This document shows, in pieces, positions 47,079 through 55,158 of a stretch of DNA of 56,656 bases. The notes below the pieces were generated by a model. It did no database searches, was not told the origin of the DNA, and worked only from the letters and a program-made list of their open reading frames with translations. Source of the DNA: an uncultured Eggerthellaceae bacterium (GTDB lineage Bacteria; Actinomycetota; Coriobacteriia; Coriobacteriales; Eggerthellaceae); the NCBI GenBank assembly GCA_947565185.1, contig CANODU010000005.1, positions 1 through 56,656 of the forward strand. The letters run 5' to 3'. How positions within the stretch are numbered: position 1 is the stretch's first letter; the number at the start of each line of letters is the position of its first letter. A program made the translations under genes and the position numbers.

Positions 47079-47155
47079 CGGAAGCGTATCAGGGGGACGG
47101 AGGAGTGAGACATCCGCAGGATGTCTCACTCCTCCGTCCCCCTGATACGCTTCCG
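47079..47155. repeat. R1 perfect inverted repeat, extended (77 bp)
   Basis: Perfect 37-bp arms around GCA, the longest copy. Core arm GTATCAGGGGGACGG; the loop-proximal part ACATCC/GGATGT is unique to this copy yet pairs. It lies exactly between two convergent genes and could act as a bidirectional terminator, though no T run follows. Confidence 0.92.
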
Positions 47156-47160
47156 TCCTG

Positions 47161-47838
47161 CTACAGCTCAATGCGTTCGAACATGTCCTTGCCAACGCCG
47201 CAGATGGGGCAGGTGTAATCATCCGGCAGCTCGTCCATCATCTCGATATAGCCGCAGAGCTTGCACCGCCATCCGTACTTCGGCGCGTCGGCTGCAGGCG
47301 CAGCCTCAGAAGCGGGATTCGCGGGTGCCTCCTCCACATAGGATGCAGCTTTCGGCGGCGTCTTCCCGCGCAGCACCTCGTGATAGTACGCATACGTCAT
47401 GGGCGCATCGTCGGCCGCCACATCTGCTTCTGTGACTGCCCCGACGAACATGATGTGCGTCCCCACGTCCACGCGTTCGCGCACCTCAACGACGAACTTC
47501 GCCACGCAATGCTCCAGCACGATGGGCAGATCTGCGCTGCACATCTCATGCTGGGTCTCCGCGAACTTGTCCACCTCGTTCGACGTCTTGAAGCCGAACA
47601 GCCCGATGAGATCCATGGTAGCTGACTGCCCGATCACGCTGACCGCGTACGTACCGCTCTCCAGGATGGCTTGCGTGGTGGCATTCTGTTTGTTGAGCGA
47701 AACGCTGACCATGGGCGGCTCGGAGGCCACCTGCTGGAACGTGTTGGCCACACACCCCACTTTCTTGCCGTCGGGCGTGCATGCCGTCACGAGATAGAGG
47801 CCATAGCTCAGCTTATGGAAGGCGGATCTGTTGATCAT
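47161..47838 (-). CDS. flavin reductase-like protein with C-terminal rubredoxin (Hrb type)
   Basis: This 225-aa protein has an N-terminal flavin-reductase/FMN-binding split barrel (about 1-155: [30 protein letters not shown]). An Ala/Pro/Glu-rich linker follows, then a C-terminal rubredoxin domain (about 175-225) with the two iron knuckles CKLCGYI and [12 protein letters not shown]. Such high-molecular-weight rubredoxins pass electrons from NAD(P)H to flavodiiron oxygen or NO reductases in anaerobes. No flavodiiron protein is in the window, so the partner is unknown. GAGAGG precedes the ATG. Confidence 0.93.
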   Translation of the reverse strand: MINRSAFHKLSYGLYLVTACTPDGKKVGCVANTFQQVASEPPMVSVSLNKQNATTQAILESGTYAVSVIGQSATMDLIGLFGFKTSNEVDKFAETQHEMCSADLPIVLEHCVAKFVVEVRERVDVGTHIMFVGAVTEADVAADDAPMTYAYYHEVLRGKTPPKAASYVEEAPANPASEAAPAADAPKYGWRCKLCGYIEMMDELPDDYTCPICGVGKDMFERIEL

Positions 47839-47880
47839 GAGAACCTCTCTTCGTCCTGTTCCGCATTCTGATATGAAACA

Positions 47881-47906
47881 GGTCAGAAGCGAATGCGCTT
47901 CTGACC
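47881..47906 (-). terminator. terminator after tRNA-Thr
   Basis: Perfect 10-bp stem GGTCAGAAGC/GCTTCTGACC with a six-base loop, followed on the minus strand by TGTTTCAT, 11 bp downstream of the tRNA. Confidence 0.75.
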
Positions 47907-47917
47907 TGCAAGAACTC

Positions 47918-47993
47918 TGGAGCCAACGAGCGGACTCGAACCGCTGACCTACGCATTACGAGTGCGTTGCTCTACCAACTGAGCCACGTTGGC
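47918..47993 (-). tRNA. tRNA-Thr (CGT)
   Basis: The minus strand folds as a standard tRNA: acceptor GCCAACG/CGTTGGC, D arm GCTCAGTTGGTAGAGC, anticodon loop CTCGTAA giving CGU, T arm GCGGTTCGAGTCCGC. The discriminator is T and CCA is encoded. Confidence 0.95.
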
Positions 47994-48099
47994 CTGCCGT
48001 GCGCCGCCCGATGAGCGACTGAGCGGAAGTATATCGAACGCGCCAGCCCCGCGCAAGCATATGTGCGAGCACTGCAAAGCAGTGCCTCACCTTTTGTGG

Positions 48100-48145
48100 G
48101 TGCTGGCAACTGCCAGCACATTTGAATGCGCGTTGTCAGACGCGC
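48100..48145 (-). repeat. R2 element, class-2 linker
   Basis: GTGCTGGCAACTGCCAGCAC (48100-48119), linker ATTTGAAT, stem GCGCGT/ACGCGC (48128-48145). Confidence 0.75.
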
Positions 48146-48178
48146 CACCAGCATCACTGAGGCTTAGGTTGCTTGGTT

Positions 48179-48241
48179 GTATCAGGGGGACGGAGGAGTG
48201 AGATGCGCGACGCGCGTCTCACTCCTCCGTCCCCCTGATAC
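48179..48241. repeat. R1 inverted repeat (63 bp)
   Basis: Arms GTATCAGGGGGACGG and CCGTCCCCCTGATAC; one G-T wobble near the loop (ATGCGC against GCGCGT). Confidence 0.92.
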
Positions 48242-48344
48242 GCTAAAGTTCTGCACTACGAAGAACGAAGGTCCGAAGGCCAAGACCTTCGTAGATGCGC
48301 ATGCGATCTTCATGCGCATCCCTAAAAGCAGCAAGCAAGATCAT

Positions 48345-48450
48345 GCAACAGGTTCCTGCCAGGCGCCCGCAGATCCTGTGCGCGGCCCTTGTAGGTGCCG
48401 GCAACTGCCGGCACTGCGAAGCAGGGCTGCCGCAGGATCTGCGGCCTATC
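48345..48450 (-). repeat. R4 split palindrome with nested R2 hairpin
   Basis: Reverse-orientation twin of the 37234 copy, with the same nested GTGCCGGCAACTGCCGGCAC (48395-48414). Confidence 0.8.
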
Positions 48451-48467
48451 AACAAAAATCATCAAGC

Positions 48468-48598
48468 CGAATGGGGGCATGGTGCGTTGAGCCGAGGTCA
48501 AGCCAAAGGAGCCGAGAAATCCACTTCGGCTGGGTTTGCCGAAGTTAGTTCGAGGCGACGACGCGTCGAGGCGAACGCGTACCATCACCCCCCATAAA
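48468..48598 (-). repeat. R5 element, variant hairpin
   Basis: The internal hairpin is ACTTCGGC/GCCGAAGT (48523-48545) instead of ACTTGCTCCG/CGGAGCAAGT: new sequence, same pairing, flanks conserved. Confidence 0.8.
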
Positions 48599-48619
48599 GG
48601 CACAAGAAGATGAAGGTTA

Positions 48620-48676
48620 TGGACCTGTGCGAGCACAGGTCCATGGTTTAGTTCTCGTGCGGCCAGTTGGCCGCAC
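48620..48676 (+). repeat. R2 two-hairpin element
   Basis: Stem TGGACCTGTGC/GCACAGGTCCA (48620-48643), linker TGGTTTAG-type, then GTGCGGCCAGTTGGCCGCAC (48657-48676) and CCCACGA. Confidence 0.8.
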
Positions 48677-48712
48677 CCACGACCCCCGTGCCCCCATGAA
48701 GGCAGACCAGAC

Positions 48713-49774
48713 CTATTCGGAGTATTTCTCCTCCAGATCCTTCAGTTCGTCATCGCCGAATTTCTCGAGTGGCTTCGACAGGATCTCCTCTTGGCGCTTC
48801 AGCTCCTCCATGCGCGCGATGCGCCGCTTCCGCAACACAAGGGCCACCACGATGACCACGACGATCACACCCGCAACAACCGCGAACGTGATGTACACGG
48901 GCGCATTGCGCTTGGCATCCGTGGTCATGATGCGGTCGGCCGTCTGCGTATACGTGTCTGCGAAGATCTCCGTCTCAGACAGGGAGAAATCCAGGTAATT
49001 CGCATCCAGGCAATCCTGGAAGATGGCCAGCGCCTCCGAATCCATCACGGTCTTCGCCTGAGCCCCAACGGTATAGCCCACGTTGAAGCTGCCATTGTCG
49101 TCGTCGCAGAAGAAGACGACGAAGTGCGCTTCGTCGGTGATATTGTCCTGATAGAACTGCGATGCCAGCGAAGAGAGCTCCGAAGAGGACCGGTATGCGC
49201 CATTCGGCTCGATGAACAGGTATGGTTGCACGCCCGTCTCCATATAGAACTGGCGCATGGCTTGCTCCAATTGCTGCGGGTTCGCGATCCAGTCGCCTTC
49301 ATCGGTGAAGTATGGTGTCTCCTGAACGCTACCCTGCGGCAGCGGCGTACGCTCTACCGTTGACTGCGTGGAACCGGAGGTGCTGGCAGAACACGCGCCG
49401 CCATCCATGAGAGCCACCAACGCTCCGCAGAGCAGCATGGCGGCAAAGATGACCAGGATGGTGGTCAAACATCCGCCGGCGCCCGGACCGCCTGAGCCAT
49501 TGCCGCCTTGTGGGTTGCCTTGTCCGCCACCACCCGAGCCACGGCCACCTCGGTCGCTGAGCAGGCTGCCCAACAGGAATCCACCAAAGAAGTTGCCACC
49601 ACCGCCAGAGTGTCCTCCGCCGTAGCCGCCGGAACCGCCGAAACTGGGACCAGCCGAACGTCCGCCGCCGCCTCCGCCAGAGAATCCGCCTGTGGACCGG
49701 CCGCCGCCAGAGAATCCACCGGAAAAGCCGCCAAAGCCACCTCCGCCGAAGCCACCACCTGCGGATCTGCCCAT
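48713..49774 (-). CDS. Gly-rich membrane protein with a TPM-like extracellular domain
   Basis: This 353-aa protein begins with a Gly/Ser/Phe-rich low-complexity region of about 100 residues, then a hydrophobic helix (CLTTILVIFAAMLLCGALVAL). A folded domain of about 150 residues follows (ANPQQLEQAMRQFYMETGVQPYLFIEP, HFVVFFCDDDNGSFNVGYTVG), resembling the TPM domain group, then a second helix and a basic cytoplasmic tail. The function is not known; TPM proteins have been linked to membrane protein quality control and to phosphatase activity. The ATG at 49774 follows AGGAGG at 5 nt; an upstream GTG at 49852 has no site. It is divergent from the peptidase gene. Confidence 0.7.
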   Translation of the reverse strand: MGRSAGGGFGGGGFGGFSGGFSGGGRSTGGFSGGGGGGRSAGPSFGGSGGYGGGHSGGGGNFFGGFLLGSLLSDRGGRGSGGGGQGNPQGGNGSGGPGAGGCLTTILVIFAAMLLCGALVALMDGGACSASTSGSTQSTVERTPLPQGSVQETPYFTDEGDWIANPQQLEQAMRQFYMETGVQPYLFIEPNGAYRSSSELSSLASQFYQDNITDEAHFVVFFCDDDNGSFNVGYTVGAQAKTVMDSEALAIFQDCLDANYLDFSLSETEIFADTYTQTADRIMTTDAKRNAPVYITFAVVAGVIVVVIVVALVLRKRRIARMEELKRQEEILSKPLEKFGDDELKDLEEKYSE

Positions 49775-49880
49775 ATCAGCCTCCTCTTCACCGCCGGAAA
49801 CGGGCGATGAGGATCCCCCGATTTCTGTAACCTTGAAGGGTTTTCTGCTCACCAGATTCTAATGAATCCGCCCTCTGAAA

Positions 49881-49886
49881 TAGAAT
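49881..49886 (+). promoter_or_regulatory. -10 box suggesting a leaderless peptidase mRNA
   Basis: TAGAAT ends 6 nt before the ATG at 49893, with no ribosome site between. This mirrors the arrangement at mscS. Confidence 0.45.
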
Positions 49887-49892
49887 TCGCTC

Positions 49893-51830
49893 ATGAAAAG
49901 GTTACTTTCATATATCGCCGCATGTCTGCTGGCAGGAGCGCTTGCCCTGGCTTTGGCATTGCCTGGCTTCGCAGTGGAAGTCGGTCCGCAACCGGGCCCC
50001 CTCCCTGAATCGCCTTCGGCTGCGGCGCACACGGACGGGAACGCTGCGGCACCCGAGACGCCTGCTTTGGTCGATGCCACTGCTGCTCCACGCTACTTCC
50101 TCACGAACATCGGGCAGTCCACCACCGCGAAGATCCAGAAGCCATGGGGTGCCTGCTGGGCTTTCGCCGTAGCAGGCGCCATCGAAAGCTCCATCCTGAA
50201 GGCCGAAGCAGCACAGGCGGGCGCTGATCAAAGCATGCTCGCACCCGATTCGCCCGCTTTCGCTGAACCCGCTCTTGCCAACCTGCCGCTTGCACCGGAT
50301 GTCTCTGAGCGCGCCATGGCTTGGTTCGCCCATGAACCGCAGACGGAAGCCAGCGGCGGCGCGCAATCCGGCGAAGGCTATTTCCTGAACGCGCCTTCCT
50401 CAGAAGAGCAGCTCTCGGGCGGAAACTTCGCCACGGCGGCGTCCGCGCTCACCGCGTGGCAATCGCTGGTGGGCGAAGAGGCAGCTCCCTATGAATACAA
50501 CGGTTATGCACCGGGGCTGACCTATCCGTGGTATGGGTCGAACCCGGCCTACGATGCACGCCTTGAGGATTGGTCGCTGGCCGATGAGCTGCGCAGCGCT
50601 GAGGATCTTGGCTGGCGCGTGGATGAGGTGCTGCGGCTGGAAAGCCCCGCTCTGACCGATGCGGATCATGCGTATACAGGCTACGACGAACAGGCAACCG
50701 CTGCCATCAAGCGCACATTGGTGGATGTAGGCGGCGTGGCCGTAGCGCTGGCCATGGAGCAGAACATCCCCGCTGACGTCCTGGCGGGTGACCATTCAGG
50801 CGCCGAGCCCAGTCAGAGCTTCACGTTCTCAACATGGAGCCAATTCGACGCTGCATCTTCCGTCACGCAAGACCACGCAGCGGTGATCGTAGGGTGGGAT
50901 GACGCGTATCCAGCATCCAGCTTCCAGGGAACCGAAAGCGGCCAGCCGCCAGCCGACGGCGCGTGGCTCTGCAAGAACAGCTGGGGCAACGATGCGCTCT
51001 ATGACCGCTTGGGCAGTCCGGATGAAGCTACGCGCTGGGGCTTGGTGGACGCGCAAGGGCAGGCCAGCGGCTATTTCTGGCTCTCGTATCACGATCACAC
51101 CATCGCTGACTTGGAGGCCTTCGCCGTGACGCCTGTGTCTGAGAGCTACCAGAAGCTCTACCAACATGATTACGTAGGCGCATCCGAATATGTGACACCC
51201 GTGAAGTATCAGGGGCGCGTGCAGGCGGCGAACGTCTTCACGGCGCAAGAGACCGAGCTGATCCAAGCCGTGACCGCCTGGACGTTCCAGCCGAATACGC
51301 GCTGCGCTGTGACCGTCGGCGTGCTGCCGGCCGGATTCGATCGCGCGAATGCGACGCCTGATCAGGTCATGGCCGCATCTACGCCCCTCTCCCAAGCAGC
51401 GGCCACCTTCCCTGTACCCGGATTCCACACGCTTGAGCTGGATACGCCCGCGCTGGTGGTGAAGGGGCAGAGCTTCACCCTCACGCTTGAGATCCTCGCT
51501 GAGCCAGATGCGTCTCAAGACGGCGAACCTGCCGCCGATGCTTCTACCTATTTGGGGCTTGAGGTGGCTTATCTGGATGAGGCGAACCCTGAACAGGCCA
51601 CGTCGGCCAACGTGGTAGCCAACGAAGGTGAGACCTTCGTCTGCATCGACGGCACCACATGGATGAGCATCGCGGACCTCAATGCCGAACGCGCTTCTGT
51701 GCGCAGCCAATATGACAAGGAGGTCGATTTCGTCTACGGAAATGCCATTACGAAGGCTCTGACGAACGTAACCACCATGGCGTCTCCCGAACGCGTCTAC
51801 GAGGTGCTGCCTCTCCAGCCTGCCTCATGA
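49893..51830 (+). CDS. secreted papain-like (C1) cysteine peptidase
   Basis: This 645-aa secreted protein has a signal peptide (MKRLLSYIAACLLAGALAL, cut near AVEV). The C1A active site is complete: Cys88 (WGACWAF), His328 (DHAAVIVGW) and Asn362 (CKNSWGND). About 200 residues separate Cys and His, longer than plant papain, as in bacterial C1 peptidases with a lectin-like insertion. The C-terminal half (about 400-640) looks beta-rich and may bind a surface or carbohydrate. No anchor or LPXTG is seen at the C-terminus. It may degrade host or dietary proteins, or process surface proteins; that is inference. Confidence 0.88.
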   Translation: MKRLLSYIAACLLAGALALALALPGFAVEVGPQPGPLPESPSAAAHTDGNAAAPETPALVDATAAPRYFLTNIGQSTTAKIQKPWGACWAFAVAGAIESSILKAEAAQAGADQSMLAPDSPAFAEPALANLPLAPDVSERAMAWFAHEPQTEASGGAQSGEGYFLNAPSSEEQLSGGNFATAASALTAWQSLVGEEAAPYEYNGYAPGLTYPWYGSNPAYDARLEDWSLADELRSAEDLGWRVDEVLRLESPALTDADHAYTGYDEQATAAIKRTLVDVGGVAVALAMEQNIPADVLAGDHSGAEPSQSFTFSTWSQFDAASSVTQDHAAVIVGWDDAYPASSFQGTESGQPPADGAWLCKNSWGNDALYDRLGSPDEATRWGLVDAQGQASGYFWLSYHDHTIADLEAFAVTPVSESYQKLYQHDYVGASEYVTPVKYQGRVQAANVFTAQETELIQAVTAWTFQPNTRCAVTVGVLPAGFDRANATPDQVMAASTPLSQAAATFPVPGFHTLELDTPALVVKGQSFTLTLEILAEPDASQDGEPAADASTYLGLEVAYLDEANPEQATSANVVANEGETFVCIDGTTWMSIADLNAERASVRSQYDKEVDFVYGNAITKALTNVTTMASPERVYEVLPLQPAS

Positions 51831-51838
51831 AAGAGTGG

Positions 51839-51883
51839 CGCGTCTCGCGACGCACATTCATCCGTGCCGCCCGTTGGCGGCAC
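51839..51883 (+). repeat. R2 element, class-2 linker
   Basis: Stem GCGCGTC-TCGC-GACGCAC region (51839-51855), linker ATTCATCC, then GTGCCGCCCGTTGGCGGCAC (51864-51883). Confidence 0.7.
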
Positions 51884-51951
51884 CCACGACGATCCGCAAC
51901 CTTTCCCCGTAATTGCCGGCACCCACGGCAACGGAGACTCAACCCTCGTGG

Positions 51952-52012
51952 GTGCTGGCAACTGCCAGCACCTTTCAAAACAATGGCCTTTGCATATCCA
52001 TGCAAAGGCCAT
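51952..52012 (-). repeat. R2 two-hairpin element
   Basis: GTGCTGGCAACTGCCAGCAC (51952-51971) and stem ATGGCCTTTGCAT/ATGCAAAGGCCAT (51983-52012). Compare the 19692 copy: two base pairs differ on both arms. Confidence 0.8.
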
Positions 52013-52056
52013 AGCACACTAAGATGAAGTACCCGATCATCCGCAGATGACGCCGT

Positions 52057-52078
52057 AGATGACGCGTAAGCGGCATCT
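52057..52078 (+). repeat. R3 hairpin
   Basis: AGATG-A-CGC-GTAA-GCG-G-CATCT, standard form. Confidence 0.75.
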
Positions 52079-52112
52079 AGACCAGGTGTGAGCCCACTTG
52101 ACCCATCCCATG

Positions 52113-52138
52113 AAAAAAGCCCCGCCGAAGGCGGGGCT
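52113..52138 (-). terminator. rho-independent terminator of nrdD
   Basis: AGCCCCGCC/GGCGGGGCT stem with a TTCG-type loop followed by a run of six T on the minus strand, just after the nrdD stop. Confidence 0.9.
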
Positions 52139-52146
52139 GACACGCT

Positions 52147-54468
52147 CTAGATCTGATGCTTGACGCGTTCGCTCTCTTCGGCGCGCTTCGCATCGTTGAA
52201 GCGATCCAGCGTACCCACCAGATATCCCGTGATACGACGGATGCGCTCGAACCCTTGCCCGCCCTCATGTTCGCTGCGGCCGCACTTCGGGCACGTATCA
52301 CCGATGATGCCGTTGTAGCCACAGACCGGATCACGGTCGACAGGGTGGTTGATGGAACCGTACCCCATGCCGCTCTCCTTCATGAAGCGGATGACGGATT
52401 CGAAGGCCTCCAGGTTGTCCGTCGGGTCTCCGTCCAGTTCGATGTAGCTGATGTGGCCACCATTGGTGAGCGCATGATAGGGCGCTTCGCAGCTGATCTT
52501 GTCGAACGCGGAGATGTCGTAATAGACCGGCACGTGGAAGCCATTCGTGTAATAGTCCCTGTCCGTCACACCCGGGATGGATCCGAAGCGCTCGCGGTCC
52601 ATGCGCACGAAACGTCCGGACAGGCCCTCCGCCGGCGTGGCAATGAGCGTGTAGTTCATATGGCGCTCCTGAGAGATGCGGTCGCAGTAGCTGCGCATGT
52701 GGCCGACGATCTCAAGGCCCAGGCGCTGCGCCTCTTCGCTCTCACCATGATGCTTGCCAATGAGCGCCACCAGGCATTCCGCCAGGCCGATGAAGCCCGT
52801 GGTCAGCGTGCCATGCTTGAGCACCTCTTCCTGGGTGTCGTCATACTTCAGGTTCTCAGAGTCTATCCAGACGCCCTGCCCCATGAGGAACGGTGCGTTA
52901 TAGACATGCTTCTTCGCCTGGATCTGGAAGCGCTCATCCAGCTGGCCGGTGACCAGCTGCAGCTTGGAATCCAGCAGGTCGAAGAACAGATCCACATCGC
53001 CCTTGGCACGCAGGGCCAGGCGCGGCAGATTGATGGACGTGAACGAGAGGTTGCCGCGACCGGGCGTGACCTCACGGTCAGGATCATAGACGTTGCCCAT
53101 GACGCGCGTACGGCAGCCCATGTAGGCAATCTCCGTTTCCGGCGTGCCCTTGTAGTACTGCGCGTTGAACGGCGCATCCAGGAAGCTGAAGTTCGGGAAC
53201 AGGCGCTTCGCTGAGCAATGCATGGCCAGCTTGAACAGGTCGTAGTTCGGATCCTCCGGATTGTAGTTCACGCCTTCCTTCACGCGGAAGATCTGCACCG
53301 GGAAGATGGGCGTTTCGCCATGACCCAGACCCTCTTCGGTGGCCAACAGCATGTTCTTGATGACCATGCGACCCTCAGGAGAGGTGTCCATGCCGTAGTT
53401 GACGGAGCTGAACGGCGTCTGCGCACCTGCGCGGGAATGCATGGTGTTCAGGTTATGCACCAGCGCCTCCATGGCCTGGAACGTGGTGCGATCCGTGTCG
53501 CGCTCCGCGTTCTTCTGCGTGAACACCAGGATGGCCGCGATGTCAGCCTGAGAGATGCCCGCATCAGCCATGACGGCCTCAAGGTGCGCGCGATAATCCG
53601 CATCAAGGTCAAGAGAGGCCACCACGCCCGTGGCTGCTTCTGCCACAGCCGTGGCGTCTTCGGCGAACTGGCGGTCATCCTCCACATTGGTCAGCAGATC
53701 AACGGCCTCTGCCAGATGCTTCTTGAACAGGCGACGGTAGGTCTTGCGAACGCCGTCAGCCAGGCCATAGTCGAAGTCGCACACGGACTGGCCGCCGTGC
53801 TGGTCATTCTGATTGGACTGGATGGCGATGCACGCAAGCGCTGTGTAGCTGGCAATGTCGTTCGGCTCGCGCAGGACGCCGTGCCCCGTGGAGAACCCGC
53901 CCTTGAAGAGCTTGCGCAGCTCGATCTGGCAGCACGTGGTGGTCAGCGTGTAGAAATCCATGTCATGGATGTGGATGTCGCCTTCGCGATGCGCCTTCGC
54001 GAACTTCGGGTCGATCACGCACATCTCGTAGAACTGCTTCGCAGATTCGCTGCCATACTTGAGCATGGTGCCCATGGCAGTGTCAGCGTTGATGTTCGCA
54101 TTCTCGCGCTTGAGGTCAGAGTCAGCGGCCTTGCTGAAGGTGATGTCCTTCAGCGTTTGGATCAAGCGCGAATTGACGTCGCGCACGCGGTTGCGCTCTG
54201 CCCTATAGAGGATGTATGCCTTCGCCGTCTGGACGAAGCCGCTTTCGATCAGCGTCTCCTCCACCAAGTCCTGCACGCCTTCAACGGTGGGCGTGCCTTC
54301 GATAGCGCCGTCATCCAGCTTCTGCGCCACCTTCGCAGCGATCATGTCAGCCGTCTGACGATCCTGCATGGCGGCACACGCCTGGAATGCCTTCTCAATG
54401 GCGGATGCGATCTTCTCAACGTGGAACTCTGCTGTGCGGCCGTCGCGCTTGATGATGGCTTGTGGCAT
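52147..54468 (-). CDS. nrdD: anaerobic ribonucleoside-triphosphate reductase (class III)
   Basis: This 773-aa glycyl radical enzyme makes deoxynucleotides without oxygen. The N-terminal ATP-cone (about 1-95, PQAIIKRDGRTAEFHVEKI) is the allosteric site. The C-terminus has the zinc site (VCGYNGIIGDTCPKCG) and the radical loop RRITGYLVGTLDRFN with the glycyl position at G748. AAAGGA precedes the ATG. A palindrome like an NrdR box lies about 130 bp upstream. Its activase nrdG is 24 kb away. Presence of class III RNR indicates anaerobic life; no aerobic RNR is in the window. Confidence 0.97.
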   Translation of the reverse strand: MPQAIIKRDGRTAEFHVEKIASAIEKAFQACAAMQDRQTADMIAAKVAQKLDDGAIEGTPTVEGVQDLVEETLIESGFVQTAKAYILYRAERNRVRDVNSRLIQTLKDITFSKAADSDLKRENANINADTAMGTMLKYGSESAKQFYEMCVIDPKFAKAHREGDIHIHDMDFYTLTTTCCQIELRKLFKGGFSTGHGVLREPNDIASYTALACIAIQSNQNDQHGGQSVCDFDYGLADGVRKTYRRLFKKHLAEAVDLLTNVEDDRQFAEDATAVAEAATGVVASLDLDADYRAHLEAVMADAGISQADIAAILVFTQKNAERDTDRTTFQAMEALVHNLNTMHSRAGAQTPFSSVNYGMDTSPEGRMVIKNMLLATEEGLGHGETPIFPVQIFRVKEGVNYNPEDPNYDLFKLAMHCSAKRLFPNFSFLDAPFNAQYYKGTPETEIAYMGCRTRVMGNVYDPDREVTPGRGNLSFTSINLPRLALRAKGDVDLFFDLLDSKLQLVTGQLDERFQIQAKKHVYNAPFLMGQGVWIDSENLKYDDTQEEVLKHGTLTTGFIGLAECLVALIGKHHGESEEAQRLGLEIVGHMRSYCDRISQERHMNYTLIATPAEGLSGRFVRMDRERFGSIPGVTDRDYYTNGFHVPVYYDISAFDKISCEAPYHALTNGGHISYIELDGDPTDNLEAFESVIRFMKESGMGYGSINHPVDRDPVCGYNGIIGDTCPKCGRSEHEGGQGFERIRRITGYLVGTLDRFNDAKRAEESERVKHQI

Positions 54469-54597
54469 GTCTAAGCTTCCTTTTCTCCGTTTTTTGCGCT
54501 TTATCCGTCAGGCACTGAAATTCCATGCCTCAGCTGGAGAATCCTTTGTTCCTTCCACAAGGTTTCCACAGCCTTTTCACTGAGTTCTCAACACTTG

Positions 54598-54613
54598 GCA
54601 CAAGATATTGTGG
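54598..54613. promoter_or_regulatory. candidate NrdR box upstream of nrdD
   Basis: The palindrome CACAAGATATTGTG matches the NrdR-box consensus (ACACwATATnTTGTGT type) closely. A much weaker partner may lie about 34 bp upstream (near 54632-54647). NrdR represses nrd operons when dATP is sufficient. Confidence 0.65.
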
Positions 54614-54638
54614 TTCGCGTTGTTCTCAGCGGGTACAT

Positions 54639-54667
54639 ATAGTATCCGGAACATTCGAGATGCGCAA
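54639..54667 (-). promoter_or_regulatory. candidate nrdD promoter
   Basis: TTGCGC (54667-54662) and TACTAT (54644-54639) are 17 bp apart on the minus strand. The start site would fall just upstream of the NrdR-like box, which fits repression. Confidence 0.4.
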
Positions 54668-54740
54668 GGGAACAAACGATGTTTTTTGGAAAATGTCAGG
54701 TACCGGGAACCTCTGCATGATCATTGCGAAACGATGCCGT

Positions 54741-54762
54741 AGATGACGCGTAAGCGGCATCT
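54741..54762 (+). repeat. R3 hairpin
   Basis: AGATG-A-CGC-GTAA-GCG-G-CATCT; a second copy lies 53 bp on in the same orientation. Confidence 0.75.
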
Positions 54763-54793
54763 CTTAACCATGGCACTCCGCCCATGATTCCGT

Positions 54794-54815
54794 AGATGAC
54801 GCGTAAGCGGCATCT
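54794..54815 (+). repeat. R3 hairpin
   Basis: Same as the preceding copy, including the CGT upstream and CTC downstream flank. Confidence 0.75.
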
Positions 54816-54852
54816 CCCGCCGCATGGATGCATATCAAGATCGGATGCGCAT

Positions 54853-55158
54853 CTACGAAACGGTGCCGTAGACCTGTCCCCACGCGTGACCAGTGATGGC
54901 GGAATTGAGCTGATCAGTCAACGCCTGACGCGTGTATTCTCCCGGCGGCAACAACGACACGATGCGCAGCAGATCCTCCGGCAGATCTGCCGCCTCCGCC
55001 GCCAATACCACCTGCAGACGCGCCACCCGAAACGCCGCCTCAGGATCCACCTGCGCCAGATACGGCGCGTCGTCCTCCGCGAAGAGCGCGTCGATCACCT
55101 TCTGCAGCTCCCCGTAATGATCCGAGCGCTTCACATTCGAAGCCGCTTCTCCGCTCAC
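54853..55158 (-). CDS. small hypothetical protein
   Basis: This 101-aa acidic, mostly helical protein is not recognised. It is likely real because its ATG overlaps the stop of the upstream gene by four bases (translational coupling) and it has normal codon use. Sequence features: an amphipathic stretch around ELQKVIDALFAEDDAPYL, an Ala/Glu-rich middle helix, and PPGEYTRQALTDQLNSAITG near the end. It may act with the homocysteine methyltransferase-like protein. Confidence 0.7.
   Translation of the reverse strand: MSGEAASNVKRSDHYGELQKVIDALFAEDDAPYLAQVDPEAAFRVARLQVVLAAEAADLPEDLLRIVSLLPPGEYTRQALTDQLNSAITGHAWGQVYGTVS

Larger units (their letters stand above)
47994..48712. other. long intergenic region filled with hairpin repeats
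   Basis: No gene is supported. Holds R2 class-2 (48100-48145), R1 (48179-48241), half R6 (about 48244), an inverted GATGCGCATG motif (48288-48320), R4 with nested R2 (48345-48450), R5 (48468-48598) and R2 (48620-48676). Confidence 0.85.
51831..52112. other. intergenic stretch with hairpin repeats
   Basis: No gene. R2 class-2 element (51839-51883), R2 element (51952-52012) and R3 hairpin (52057-52078) between two convergent genes. Confidence 0.8.
54469..54852. other. nrdD upstream region
   Basis: Contains the NrdR-like box (54598-54613), a promoter-like pair (54639-54667) and two R3 hairpins (54741-54762 and 54794-54815). No gene is supported. Confidence 0.7.

Noticed and set aside
9110-48700. 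Many short frames in repeat regions, some sharing peptides such as CIRGTEE
   Set aside because: They are read from R1, R2 and R5 repeat sequence, appear on both strands and lack ribosome sites.
54741-54815. R3 copies considered as a CRISPR array
   Set aside because: Only two copies with a 31-bp interval, other copies scattered singly across the window, no leader and no cas genes.
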